From Moringa oleifera (lineage: Eukaryota > Streptophyta > Magnoliopsida > Brassicales > Moringaceae), in contig JAJFZO010000609.1 of the NCBI GenBank assembly GCA_021397835.1, forward strand, positions 1,552,501 to 1,616,500: a DNA stretch of 64,000 nt, in the 5' to 3' direction. Under the pieces are notes generated by a model. The model was not told the origin of the DNA. It ran no database searches and saw nothing but the letters and a program-made list of their open reading frames with translations. The position numbers and the translations under genes were made by a program. Shown here piece by piece: positions 24,773 through 36,802 of this stretch (position 1 is the stretch's first letter; the number at the start of each line of letters is the position of its first letter).

Positions 24773-25777
24773 TTTCCTGGCTCTGATCAATGGATATTAG
24801 GAGACATTGTGGCTTTAAGCCGCCCCCTTTTTTTCCCTTCTTTCCAAATAATCCTTTGATAGTTGGGAAATATTTTTAGTTCCCAAAAGTATTTTATTAT
24901 GTGATTTATTGACATTTAACAATATGTAACTTTGACAAAACAAAATATTAAACAAAGCTATAATCTTTCTAAGTTTCAAAAACATAATTTCAACTATAAT
25001 TTTCATATAAAGTATTTGAAGAGCATTTTTTCCATGAAAGAATTTAATAATAAATAAATTTCATTATCTTCACTTTACGTGTTTTAATTGAAAATTTGAT
25101 TAAAAATCAGTACCTCACCAAAATATTATTTGATTCCATCATCCAAATGTAATTTGCAAGAAAACTATTTGTACTTAAGCAGTTGCATAAGTTAGGCAAT
25201 TATTGTTGGGCCAAGGCTCTTATTTATGCTTTTAATATTGTGAGCCCAAAATCTTTGGATCTTGACTAATATGCTTGTACGCATGTTTAATGGCGTATTG
25301 GGTTGATTCCATGGACTATTGATTTTATCCCACATCGGATTAGTAGTACAGTATATGTGCTATAGTGTGATATTTTGGGTTTGGGGACATAGCCTTTTAA
25401 TTTGTATGAAATAGTAATTCGTGGGGTACATACAACACCCAAATTTCCAAAGCCAAGAGTTCTTTTATAAAACATTGTTGGTGAAAAAAAAAAAGAGAAA
25501 AATATTAGTGAAACATATCCCACTTCAATTGAATTGGATTCAAATTTTGCTTTCTGTATACATATTTCTGTTGATTTCAAGATTGAGGATTTAAAAATGA
25601 ATGTAAATTATCAATATAAATGTAATTTACTATTGATAGTAATAGAACAATATGCACGATACTATCAGTTGTTGGAAAAAGGAAAGGACTTATTCTGATA
25701 ATTTTAAACATTTTTAAGAAATATCACAATAATTTATTTTTCTAATAGATCTAGAATTATAAAAAATAATTTTATCT
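24773..25777. other. intergenic, no gene seen
   Basis: AT-rich DNA between the divergent side of P3 and the 3' end of the defensin-like exon. The open frame at 25,287-25,580 has no recognisable domain. Confidence 0.4.
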
Positions 25778-26202
25778 CTAGCAATTATAGAGGCAAAGAC
25801 AGACACTGAATATTGGTGGTAGAATACCTGTGCAGTAACCATGACCTTGGTGATCGGTAGGAAACAAGGCCCCACAGTATTGATTACAACAGTTGTCATC
25901 ACAAGCAGCGGTGCATTTGCCTATAACCGCATCACACAGTTTATGTTTTGGCGGTGGCGACGGAAATGACGGTTTTGGCGATGGTGACGGCGAAGACGAC
26001 ACTGGCGATGGCGCTTCTGGCGATGGCGACGGTGACAACGGCTGGGATGATGGAGCAGCATAATCATAGGAACATCTACAAACCAAAGTACTATTGGAAA
26101 AGGAGATGGCACAAGATGCTTGACCACCAGGATACTTCGACAGGCACTTTGACTCGCAATTGTCACAGTTTCCCAAATCTTCATGACATAACCCCTTCCA
26201 CC
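25778..26202 (-). CDS. two-domain defensin-like cysteine-rich peptide, last exon
   Basis: The frame encodes two Cys-rich modules joined by a Pro/Ser linker (runs of SPSP, PSPSPKPSFPSPPPK). Module 1 has the spacing C-x6-C-x2-C-x3-C-x10-C-x10-C-x-C but lacks the final Cys; module 2 has C-x6-C-x3-C-x3-C-C-x3-C-x13-C-x10-C-x-C-x3-C and ends LYNC. The shared start (C..LGNC / C..IGKC) and C-x-C end are typical of plant defensin-like (DEFL) CS-alpha-beta peptides, secreted and used in defence or reproduction. An acceptor after 'ttgag' at 26,203 gives an exon of the right phase. DEFL genes usually have a signal-peptide exon upstream; I could not find it on the minus strand up to 27,000, so the gene may be partial or have a long intron. 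A Cys-poor ORF on the opposite strand is its shadow. Confidence 0.65.
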
Positions 26203-26299
26203 CTCAACGCAAAAGTACCTGCAACATTATATAACTGTATAATGGACAATATTCACAAATAAAGGAACATTCATCCAGATTTATCCAACAAGGTAACAA

Positions 26300-28380
26300 T
26301 CATACACGGTAAAAATCCACAAAGAAATCAAGAAATTTTCTTTAAAAAGTACCCAAATTAAATATAATTAGGATGGAGAAAAATGGGAAGAACTTGATCA
26401 TTTTCACAGGATTATTTATTTATTTATTTTTTGCAGCTTTTACTTTCACTTGAGGAGCGTTTTGATGATGTTAGGACTTAGTGACATTAATTATAAGTAA
26501 ATGCAGAGTTATGAAAGTCAAAAAGACACAGTCAAACAATTAATGTAATTGAACCGTTTCCACACGTGATTTGACCCACCATAATACCATAATCCAATGC
26601 CAGCAATAAAAAAGTTCGATTAAGATTAATTATAAGATAAGACACGAACTCATGTTTTTCCTAAGACTCCAGTGGCTTAGAAGAAAACTCAGAGGTGCAC
26701 AAGTTTCCTCCAATTAAAAGAAAGTCTTACCATGATTTCACAGTTCCAATGTATAGCAGAACTATGCAACCTCTCTTATATTTACTCAATTCATATTTTC
26801 CATTCCGAATTTATGTAATGAAATTCAATTTTAGAGTTTTAATATAATTTTAGGGGTATTAATGAAATTGTTTTTCTTTGTCATTGGAGGAGTTTATTAT
26901 CAACACATTCAAATCTTTTAAGTTATTGTAGAAGTTGTCATAAATTGTTACATTAGATTTTGAGATCTCAAGTTATTGAGCTGATGAGATTGTCACAAAT
27001 AATAATATTGTTGAGAGTTTTCACCCGAAACACTTAAAAGTTTCAGACCCAAAATGACTACTTGCTTGTTTTGACAAATAATTTTCAGTAGAACTTTCCT
27101 TCTCAAGGACCATTAATATACATTGGGGTCAAGCTTTTACTCATGTTAGTCATTAATTTGCTAAAACTGGTATTTACTCATAATTACTCATGGCTAATTT
27201 AATGTAGCAATTTCAAAGATGGTAGTCTTGAAAGTAATTGAAGATTTTGATTTGGCATGATTCTGTTAAAAACGTTATAGATGATGTATTATTAGATAAA
27301 TTACATCCAAACATGCATAAAAAATAACTGCGTGACTCCTATTTGACCATTGATAAATATATAATTACTATATAAGTTATAAGCATTTAATAAAAATAAC
27401 TGTGATAATATTGTTTATAAATATATAATTATTATATAAGTCATAAGCTTGTAATTAATAAAAACAACTGTGATTATATTGTTTATAAATATGTAATTAC
27501 TATATAAGTCATAAGCATTTAAAAAAAAATAATTGTGAAAATATTATTTGGGTAATTAAGTGAATTTATATTTTTTTCATAATTTTTTTAAGATAATGTC
27601 TAAACCGTGCTGCGTGTATTTAGTTTTAGTTATCATTTCTAGAAGATAAAAAATGGTTAATTAAAAATAGAAATTTTTAACAATTTTAGGCCCAAGATGT
27701 CTTTTAAAAATCTGCCCTCTAATAACAAAGGCCAGGCTGAAAAGTAGTTTTAGGCCTTTTCACTCAAGATCTATTTAAATTACAATACCTAAAAAGAGTC
27801 TTTAATGAAAATTTATAAGAAACAGGTCCACTTTGATCTAAAGCCAATCTATAAAACCTTTTCAGCACATTGAGATGAAGAAAACTTCAAAGACTACGTA
27901 AATAATGACACTTGAATAGCCATTATTAAAGTCACCTAAACTTGGTATAAAATTTTTGTCTTTCATAAAACTTCTAGATCTGTTGATAGTTCTTCGAGCT
28001 TAAGTTCTCAATAAGAATACCTATTTGCGCATCTTTAAGCCCCTATGTCCGATCTTGAAAACTCAATCTTAAAACCATCACTTGATCAAGTCGCTACCTT
28101 TACCTAACCATCTGACCCCAATGATCACATTGCTTCTGCACTTATAACATAAGCCTAACATGGGAATTCTCTTGTTCTTTATTAACCCTCTCTAAAAGTC
28201 ACTTCTCGGATTAGCCATATTATAGGTCTTTCATTGGGATGGTCACTTATATTTGAACAAAGTTCTTTTGCTTGGTTTTGTTGCTACTTTTTTTTAAAAT
28301 ATTTTTTTCATTTGCAAATCTTAGAGAAATGGCCCCTTAATAAAACCTTTCTCAGCTTATCAAAAAGTATTTATGAGAGG
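26300..28380. other. intergenic, no gene seen
   Basis: AT-rich. Apart from the tandem repeat at 27,345-27,545 I see no gene, RNA gene or element with clear ends. Confidence 0.4.
27345..27545. repeat. tandem repeat, about 64-69 bp x 3
   Basis: Three units of the form 'tttataaatatataattactatataagtcataagc' followed by 'aataaaaataactgtgat'. The third unit is degenerate at its end. Confidence 0.6.
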
Positions 28381-28930
28381 CTATGAATGCTACCATGGGG
28401 AGAATAGCTCATTGCTTTATTGTCACTGTCGTTGTTGCCTTTACTAAGCTAACATTAGAGCCTCAAAAGAAAGGTCAACTCTCAAGGGTTGTCTTGAAGA
28501 AAAAAGTCACAAGGCATGGCCCGAGTGTCGCTACCCTACCTCAAAAGAAGACGAAGGCTGCTAGTGGCTAGGCTTTCATAAGGAGGAAGGGAAAAAGAGT
28601 GTGGGCCTATAGGGATCAGAGTGCTTTGGATGCACTACTAATACCCATGAAAGGGCAACTCCAATTAGTTGAGAAAGATAAGTTCTTATTAAGCTTCGAT
28701 TTCGTCGCTAAGGGAAGCCTAAGCCAACCTAACTTGGTGCAGGAATGGATTTATAAATTCATATTGCACCAAGATATGAAGAAATTAAAAGTCGAGAATA
28801 GTGACAACTTCCTCGGCCACACTATGATGAGTTTTAAGGATTCTGAGCTTACTTTTAATGTTTTAAAATTATTCTTCCTGATTTACGTATTCTCTTTGGC
28901 ATTTTTCTCTTTCAAACTAATATTTTCGAT
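28380..28930 (+). pseudogene. decayed coding remnant, unknown family
   Basis: A less AT-rich stretch with two frames, 28,383-28,571 and 28,599-28,934, in adjacent positions, containing VLKKKVTRHGPSVATLPQKK and NLVQEWIYKFILHQDMKKLK. It looks like a once-coding segment, probably of a mobile element, but I do not recognise the family. No ATG-started gene of normal length and no splice context. Confidence 0.3.
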
Positions 28931-29030
28931 CTAATTACCTTAACATTTCTCTTTTTGAACTGATATTCTTGATCTGATTGCCTTAGCATTTTCCTTTTTA
29001 AACTAATGCTCTTGATCTTTTTGCCTTGTG
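28885..29030. repeat. short tandem repeat, about 43 bp x 3
   Basis: Repeats of 'gatctaattaccttaacatt' + 'tctctttttgaactgatattctt', with a third unit cut short. A poly-A run follows at about 29,058-29,071. Confidence 0.5.
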
Positions 29031-29559
29031 CAGCCTAACGTATGTCCATACTTGTCAATAAAAAAAAAAAATCAAGCTAGCATTGAGCGCCACTACTATA
29101 TGAAATAGGCCGAGGCTACAATAAATTCGCTGTAGATGTGGTTAATAAATAAACAAAATAGATCTTAATCTTGCAGATTTTAAAAGAATAAATATGATAA
29201 AATTTTTTGGATTTTTGAAGATAAAGAGCTTAGTGAACTTAATTATGAAGAAAGTCTCATTCATAAAAAAGTTACCATTATGATTGCCGAAGAATTAAGC
29301 GTTCAATATAACATACATGATGATGATTCCTTAACAAAATGAAAACTTCAATAAGACATGATTTGAAATCATTTAAGGTTAAACCTGGTGATATTTAAAA
29401 TAACAGTTTTAATGATTGACATTTATATAAGTTAGTACTATTGTAATACTCAGAATAATGAATTTGATGGCATTATTTTTGTTGACAAATTTAATTATAA
29501 TGTGATGATTTAGTGATTTATTGATTATATTGCTTATTAATTAGAGCTAAATTAGTAAT

Positions 29560-31520
29560 AGATTAGTTTAAGTTTGTATATCTTGAGAGATTACTGAGAA
29601 ACTAAAATTTAATGACATAATTGTTTCTTGATAAAATAAAAAATTCTATTGCTAAACGGCTTAGAGATAAACTAGTGACAAATAAATTTTGTCATTATAA
29701 TCCTCATCATGAAGGCACCTAATGATAAAATTTCAAATTTATTGCCAAACTAGCAATTAATAAGATTTTGTCGCTGAGATAAGATTTCACTGTTAACTTA
29801 ACGACAACCATCTTTGTCACTAAGCTATCGCCACCTAACGACGGACATGAAAAAGATTGGTGATAAAATGACAGCGAATAGGTCCATCCTAAGTGAAATA
29901 GCTAATGATGGATTTAACAATGGTTAAGGCATTAAGTACAATTTGTTGCTAAACCTATTTAATATAATAAAAATAATATATTTTTTAATTTTTAATTTTT
30001 TAATTTTCATAATAGTTGATTATAATTCAAAGATCAATAATAAATAATAAATTAAAAGTTGAAATTAAATCTAATTGAAATCATAGATATAAATGAAAAA
30101 GTTAATACATCTAATTAACATTTAATATTCTCATTTAATTAATATCTAATTAATTAATATAATTATTTATTATCTAATAAAATAAAATCTAAGTAACATT
30201 TAATTAATTAATCTAATTGTTTAGCATGTAATTATTAATTTAATTATTTTACATTTAATTAATTAAGATATCAGTAACATCTAATTGTTTTAAATCTAAT
30301 TAATATTTTAATTAATTAAGTATAACATGTAATTAACTAATATCTAATTAACTAACCTAGTCATTTCACATCTAATTAATCAAGATTTAATTAACATCTA
30401 ATATCATTAACACACACACACACATATATATATATACATGTATAAAATTAACACCCATACTCTAAAATTTTGTTTTGGTTTTCTATTTGAAGCCATGATA
30501 TATCAATTTAAGTAATATGGCCAGGCATTTTTTTCCTTTAATTTTGTAAGAACCATCATAAAAAAATTAACTAAATCTCATGCCTTTTGATTAACAAATC
30601 AAACAATGAAATAGTTCAATAACTTTGCCTTATTCAAACCAAACTAATATGAGAAACTAAGCACCAAATGATAATGATAACAAATTTGGTCAACAAAATA
30701 ATTTTTCTTTAAAGTAAATATCGAAAGATAACAAACATACAAGTTGAGAATACCATGCTCATCACATCCTATGCAAGCCATTAAGGTGGCTGCGAGCACC
30801 GAAAGATAGTGGCTAAGAGAAAGAAAGGGTAAGGGCAGTCGAAAGAAAATAAAGGAAAAAAAAAAAAAAAAAAGGAAGAAAGGGAACAAGAGAGAGGAAA
30901 TAAAGGAGATAGCTAGGTTATTATGACAATGGATTCTACCCTCTTATTATGCCTTGTTAGAGATGGTTGTGTCCAGATCGCTAATAAGGCGTTAAGTAAG
31001 GGCTACATAATCAAAACATTTTACGATGGAATCTAAATCTTTTATTAAAGAATTTTTTAAAAATAATAAAAAATTTATAAACTACCATGATATTTAGCTA
31101 TAGACATGGATTTCATCACCAAAAAACTCTTAAAAAAACATATAAAAGAATTATAAACTATCGAAACATTTAGCAATATATTTGGATCTCATCGCTATAA
31201 CTCTGAAAATATTAAAAAAAATTATAAACTACTAAAACATTTAGCGATGGATTTGGATTCCGTTGTTAGTTGGCGATAAAATCCTAATTCGTCGCTAAGC
31301 TTTTTATACTTAATGTTTTTTTTTAAATGTAAAATTGTTGAAGTCTTATTGATGAATTAAAAGGCCATTGCTCATTAGCGATGAAATCCCAATCCATTGT
31401 TACTTAGCTACAAAAAGTTCATGTTAACTAATAGATTCCTTTGCTAATCTTAAAGTAAATTTTATGAGAAAAAAAATTTAGCAGTTGACTTGAGTTTATT
31501 GCTAAAATTTTAAATGATTT
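29560..31520. repeat. CACTA-like subterminal repeat clusters and AT minisatellite
   Basis: Two blocks (29,640-29,960 and 31,000-31,520) are full of short variants of 'gcgatggatttgga' and 'tcgctaa', the kind of subterminal motifs found in plant CACTA elements. Between them is an AT minisatellite built on 'catctaattaa' (30,060-30,400) and an (AC)n(AT)n microsatellite at about 30,410-30,437. A possible CACTA start (CACTACTATATGAAAT) lies at about 29,090, but I could not find a matching right end. Poly-A run at about 30,851-30,872. Confidence 0.35.
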
Positions 31521-31829
31521 TTACTTCAAATTTTATTTTTTAATTTCATATTTTTTATTTATGTATTTTAAAATTTGTTAATTATTTATTACGATAATTC
31601 AAATTTTGATTTCATCTCCATCCAATCTTAAAACTTTTTACATTTTGTTTTGATTTGTTTTATTTTATTTTATTTTTTATTTTATTTGGAATCGATCAAA
31701 CCCGCGTTAAATCATTTAGGAAATACGAAAGAAAGAAAAAGGAAGAGATAAGGAGAAACAATAAGTGTGTAGTTACGGTGTCGTATTAATATACTTGTCC
31801 TTACGACAACGTTTGCTCCGATAACAACC

Positions 31830-32362
31830 TGACCAGAGAACGGCCACCACATCCGCCTGCTTGCTCTTTTCTCTCAATTGTCAACCCTAGTTTCCAAATT
31901 TACCAAATAAACTTCAGTGGTCGTCTTCGAGGAAAGGTATAACTGCCCTTTCTAGTTGTTAACTGCTTCCTAACTATCTTGATGACGAACAGTTTTTTGT
32001 TATTGGGTTTTCACTAATTAGTTTTATTGCTTCTTTTCTTTTTCTTTACTTACAAAACTGTAAGATTGATTGTTTTTCTTATTGTGGTCGAGATAAAGTG
32101 TACCAGTTCACGGTTTCTCATTATTTAGAGAATTTTATTTACATGCTCTTTTGGTATTTCTACCTAGTTTAATATAATGGTATTGGCCGTACCAGAATTG
32201 GGAAAATTCTAGCATATTCATTGTTAAACAGTGAAATTGACTAAAAGGCTTCTGATATCACCATATAAGTGCGAGGATTTTGATTCCTTAGTTCATTCCA
32301 TAAATTTTCTTGTTGCAAGCACCAAGAAAAATCATTAGGTGGTTGCAGAAGTTGAATTAAGG

Positions 32363-32396
<34 letters not shown>

Positions 32397-34161
32397 CCCT
32401 ATAGCTGTTAATTATTTGCCTAGACGGTATTGTTACCATGAAGAGGGCAATGCCATGGAGCGATGAGGAGGATGATTCATCCACTTCTGATGAATCGTCA
32501 TCATCACATCCAGGGTCAGAAACTGCTGATGGGGCAAAGACCAAACATTCTGGAGGTATTTGGACACTTCACCTATTCCAGTCTGTATTATGCATATATA
32601 GTGTTATTAAATACTGGGGACATTTTTTCATGCACTTATGGTATGATTTTGATCTTGACCTTTGAACTGAATGCATGAGTTTTTCTGTTGTGAAACAATT
32701 GGATATTATGATTCCCTGTTGATGTTTTCCCTATGCATATTAATGAAATAGAATATGACTTTTAAAATTATGATAGATCACTTTTAAAATTTTGAGATAA
32801 CAATCGAAATGTGAAATTTATGTATACATATTGCTTTGGCAGAACCATACAATTATGCTTCTCAGTCGTGGAGGAGAAATGATTTATACCTGAGAGAAGA
32901 CATTGAAGTTACAAAGAAAACGGATTATATCATTAAATTTTAATGAAATGGAAGGTTTTCAGTCGGAATACAAATGGGCGATACGTTGAAGTCTATAAGA
33001 GAACAGTTGTTCTGAAATTACAATGTGAAAGTTGATTTTCTTTTTTGTTTCAAAACTTCTTTAACGACGGTTGAAGTTTGTGGAGGAGCACAATTAGTTG
33101 TTTACTTAACATTTTCTTTTCACATTTTTCTCTCGTGCTATGTTGTCCAACGATTAGTGTTGTCAAACCATAAGAATACCCATTTACTACAAGGTGGTAT
33201 TTTGCTGTATTCTTCTTTTCTCCTTAAAGTAGGAGAGAGCTAAATGGTTCCAGTTCCAGTTTTTTTTTTTTGAATAATTTCACTTTTTATAAAAATAACA
33301 GGAAGTTAACAGATTTGTGGGCAGTTATTGTCAATGAAAGTGACAGATAAGGAGTTACTTTCCAATCAGGACAACCAAAATAAAATCTGAGTATTGCATT
33401 TTATTTTCCGGTTTATTAATGATATTTGTTTAAATGATATACTGAAATTTTACTTGCTACAATGATCAAATAGCATATTGAGTACTCAGAGGCAAGATCT
33501 TTCTTGAGGGAACAGTCATGATAATAAAGGTACAAGCACATGTTTTAATCTCATGTGTTCAAAAACTAAAGTGAAAACCTCTTTTCCATGTAAGGGTGCA
33601 CACTGGACCATGAATCTTCTTCAGAGTGAAATAGATTTGCACATTTTTTTATGTACTTTGGTTGCTGATGGCAGACATGCCCTCCATTTTTGGAGTCAAT
33701 CTGTTTTTTTCTCTTTACCAAGTGCAAGAAAAGAAAATGAAACTGCATTTGTTTGGCCTTCTTTAATTAGCTGCACTTGTACAGCCAAGTCAGGGAAGCG
33801 GAAGAGTGATGCTGTTGACTTTGAAGCACTGAGGCGTCATGGTTATAAAGGTGGACTATCAATCTTGTCTGTGCCTGCGCCAAAAGAAAAGCAAGACTGG
33901 TCTTGGTCTACTGGCAAAGATAGTCGAGACACGAAAGAAGTCGAAGAATCTTATGAAGAACGACAGAAAACTAGAGCTACCTTATCGAGTGGGGAGCAGC
34001 TGATAAATGTCCAAAGTCGGAAAGAGAAGAAGAATCTTTCTTTCTCACAGAAGGAAAAGAGGAAAAGAGAGCTTGGTCAGGCTAGTAGAGGGAAGAATTA
34101 TGTAGAAGAAGAGAAGAGGTTATTAAGGGAGAGCGGAGTCTATTCTGGTTTTGATGCTTGA
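31830..34161 (+). CDS. small charged conserved protein of unknown function
   Basis: Coding exons 32,438-32,555 and 33,785-34,161 give a 164-residue protein. A 5' UTR exon probably ends at a donor near 31,936 (aaag|gtataac). The N-terminus is acidic and serine-rich (MPWSDEEDDSSTSDESSSS), likely phosphorylated. The C-terminal half is basic: VDFEALRRHGYKGGLSIL, then a Lys/Arg/Glu-rich segment with SFSQKEKRKRELGQASRGKN and the end LLRESGVYSGFDA. Segments such as KEKRKREL would serve as nuclear signals. It resembles a conserved plant protein without a known role; I cannot name the family and assign no function. A poly-T tract of 31 T (32,366-32,396) lies before the start codon in the UTR intron or exon. 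An open frame running from 33,553 into exon 2 reads through the intron and is not the mature start. Confidence 0.7.
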
Positions 34162-36040
34162 AGAATTTGATGCTTGTAGCCGTGACTTAACTGGTCATGT
34201 AAAATATGGGGAGGCTCGTTACATTAAATCTGTATTATGCATTTCTCAGAAAAAATGAATTTCTTTTTTATTTTTTCCTAAGTTTCTTTCTCTAGATAAT
34301 TGAATGAGTTTTGGGTGATTGATTGAAGAGACTTATTGCTTCGGAAGGCATTGAAAAGGTATAATAAATTCACTGCCAGTTATATTTGAGGTAGGATGTT
34401 GAGTTTTTAATAAAATATTTAAAAAATATTTTTATAATTTATTATATTAATATAAAAAATTAAAAAATTAATTATTAATTTAATTTAATTATTTTTAATT
34501 TAAAATAATAAAAATTAAGTTTTATTAGATAAAATTGTTGACCCACAGAATAAATATGGCATGATAGTCTGATGCGCCATAAAAAGCTCAAATGGTCATT
34601 TGGAATGGCTGAAATCTACGGGATTTATGTAACCATGCACAAAGCTGGATTGGATCCATTAATCACTGTTGTCTTTTCAGTCTTCCCATATAATGAGCAG
34701 CACTCACTGTTGCTAAATTCATTATCCCTTGGGTTCTGTTATCTTATGCTGCCAGAATAAACATAAATAATCAATTTGAAACAAACAACCCTGCTGCATG
34801 GAAATTAAGCAATGATTTTTAATAGCTCAACTTCAATTTCTTTCTTAAGCTGACAAATATGATTTGAAAAATGGCAAACCTGAAAGATAAATCTTCCCAT
34901 TAATCTTGAGTTCGAAGCTTTAAAGATAAATCACAATTTTTAATTCATTGATAATTTTTTATCTCTTTAAAATGAGTACAACAATTACTTAAAACTTTCT
35001 CAAACAATGACCGAGTAATTATTAACAGAAGACAACTAGCATCTTCAAGGACAAAAAGTTGGATCCCAATTTTGTCTTTTGGTAAAAGGAGGACCGTCAG
35101 TGATGGACATCCTCGATTGTTAAATCATCTTTGTTGCCGAAGAGACAGCAACTTTTTATTTGACTTTGAATTCAAGTTCCAATGTTTATGACCAAGTTTT
35201 GCATTGAGAACTCTTCTTGTTTAGGAATCTTTTACATAAATTATTATAATATTATTAATATATTATTTTTAATGTTATAATGTTATTTTATTATTTAACA
35301 TTAAAAATTATTTATTTAAATTATTATTATATTATTAATATATAATTTTTAGTAATTAAATTATTAAATTAATGTCTCCACAATAGATGAAACATACTTT
35401 TAAAAATCAATTTACTCTTATGATTTTGATATAATTTATTTAATTTTAACATTAATTATTAATTAAATTATTTTATAATTTTATTTTACAATTTCAAATA
35501 TAACGGCTAGTAATAGTTAGGTTGGGATATGTGACATGTGCATAAGAGGTATATTTGTTAACGATATTTTGCCATTGAATACTAAAGAATTCAGTTATGC
35601 AATATATTAGAATTTTAAAGGAAATCATGCTCAACAATGATCAAACCAAGAATGAATTACAAGCCAATATTCAAGCTAAGCTTGAACGATTTAAACAATA
35701 AACTATGAGGATGCTAAGATAAAATCATGCTTAAGTTTTGATAAACTCAAAGGTGTAAGCATTGAAAGCTCAAAATCATACTTGACAAGGCAAGCGGATA
35801 AATATTGAGTGAGTAGATGAAAAATCTAAAATTTCTTGATGGGCATACATCAAACATTGTGAGAAAACTAAAACTATTCAAAATGAAAAGTTATAACTGT
35901 CATATTTTTAGGCAACGATTACTACTGCATATTGTGAGCTTCTGCCTGCAAATGTGTGGTAGACATTAACAAATTATTTAAGTATTTTTTTTCAAAGAAT
36001 TAACATCAATTATTATTCGAGTTGAAGATATGAGACAGCT
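34162..36040. other. intergenic, no gene seen
   Basis: 3' UTR of the preceding gene, then AT-rich DNA. Open frame 34,572-34,760 has no domain. Homology to the downstream duplicate begins at about 36,045. Confidence 0.45.
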
Positions 36041-36044
36041 TGAG

Positions 36045-36360
36045 AATAAGATCCCTATTTAAAGGGGGTGCAAGCTTTATAAGAAATGAACTCATAATGG
36101 AATAAAACATTAGTGAAAATATTGTTTTTTTCCTTAATTCTTTAAAGAATATGTGAATTTATTGAAGATCTATGTGACGTTGATCTTGGACTTACCAATC
36201 AACTCTTCAATAATTGACTGCCATGTTTTTATTATACCAAAATTCTTACTTTCGATATAAGTAATTGATTGTCATTTTACACATATATTTTTGTAGAGAA
36301 CTTAAATATTTATATTGATTTTAGATCGATCACACTAATTTTTTTGTGAAGTTCATATCA
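36045..36360 (+). mobile_element. partial LTR of the TRIM family upstream of reductase copy 1
   Basis: Similar to the 3' halves of the LTRs at 41,525-42,134 and 46,590-47,211: 'ccctatttaaagggggtgcaa' (a TATA-like start region), 'gaataaaac', 'tcaataattgactg', and the end TTCATATCA followed by tctacttaa. The 5' half is not recognisable. The same LTR-to-flank junction occurs at 47,211, so it was copied by the gene duplication. Confidence 0.6.
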
Positions 36361-36802
36361 TCTACTTAAGTTGAATTATTAATGTGCCAACATGGACATC
36401 ATGTCTTAATTGTTAATATGATTTTACTTATATGAAATGAAATCCTATGATGAAAATATGATTATCATTTATGTGAAAAATACAAACCACAAAAATCAGA
36501 GAAATACGGTGATATTTTTTTAAATAAAAATTGTGATTCACATTGCCTAGCACAATCATATTTTATCTAGTGGACTGACGCACCTGCACCTAGAGGTAAA
36601 ATCAATGCTTTATTTTATATTACGGGTCTAAAATCAATGCCTTAATTATTTCATATTACGGGTCAAAAATCAGTGCCTTGTTTTACATTACGGATCCATT
36701 TCACATCTGGCAAGTTGAAGTAGACAAATTACAATATACCAGGGCAGAGCACAAAGAGAAGCAATATTCATGGCGGAAGGTGTGTGAGAGAGAGAGGGAG
36801 AA

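Noticed and set aside
25948..26262. Plus-strand 104-codon Met/Ala/Thr-rich frame
   Set aside because: Antisense of the Pro/Ser linker of the defensin-like exon.
26371..26451. Plus-strand signal-peptide-like frame (MEKNGKNLIIFTGLF..)
   Set aside because: Wrong strand for the defensin-like gene and ends after 26 codons with nothing to splice to.
33553..33784. 5' part of the open frame leading into exon 2 of the small charged protein
   Set aside because: Intron sequence; the acceptor at 33,784 and the exon at 32,438 give a better and in-phase protein start.
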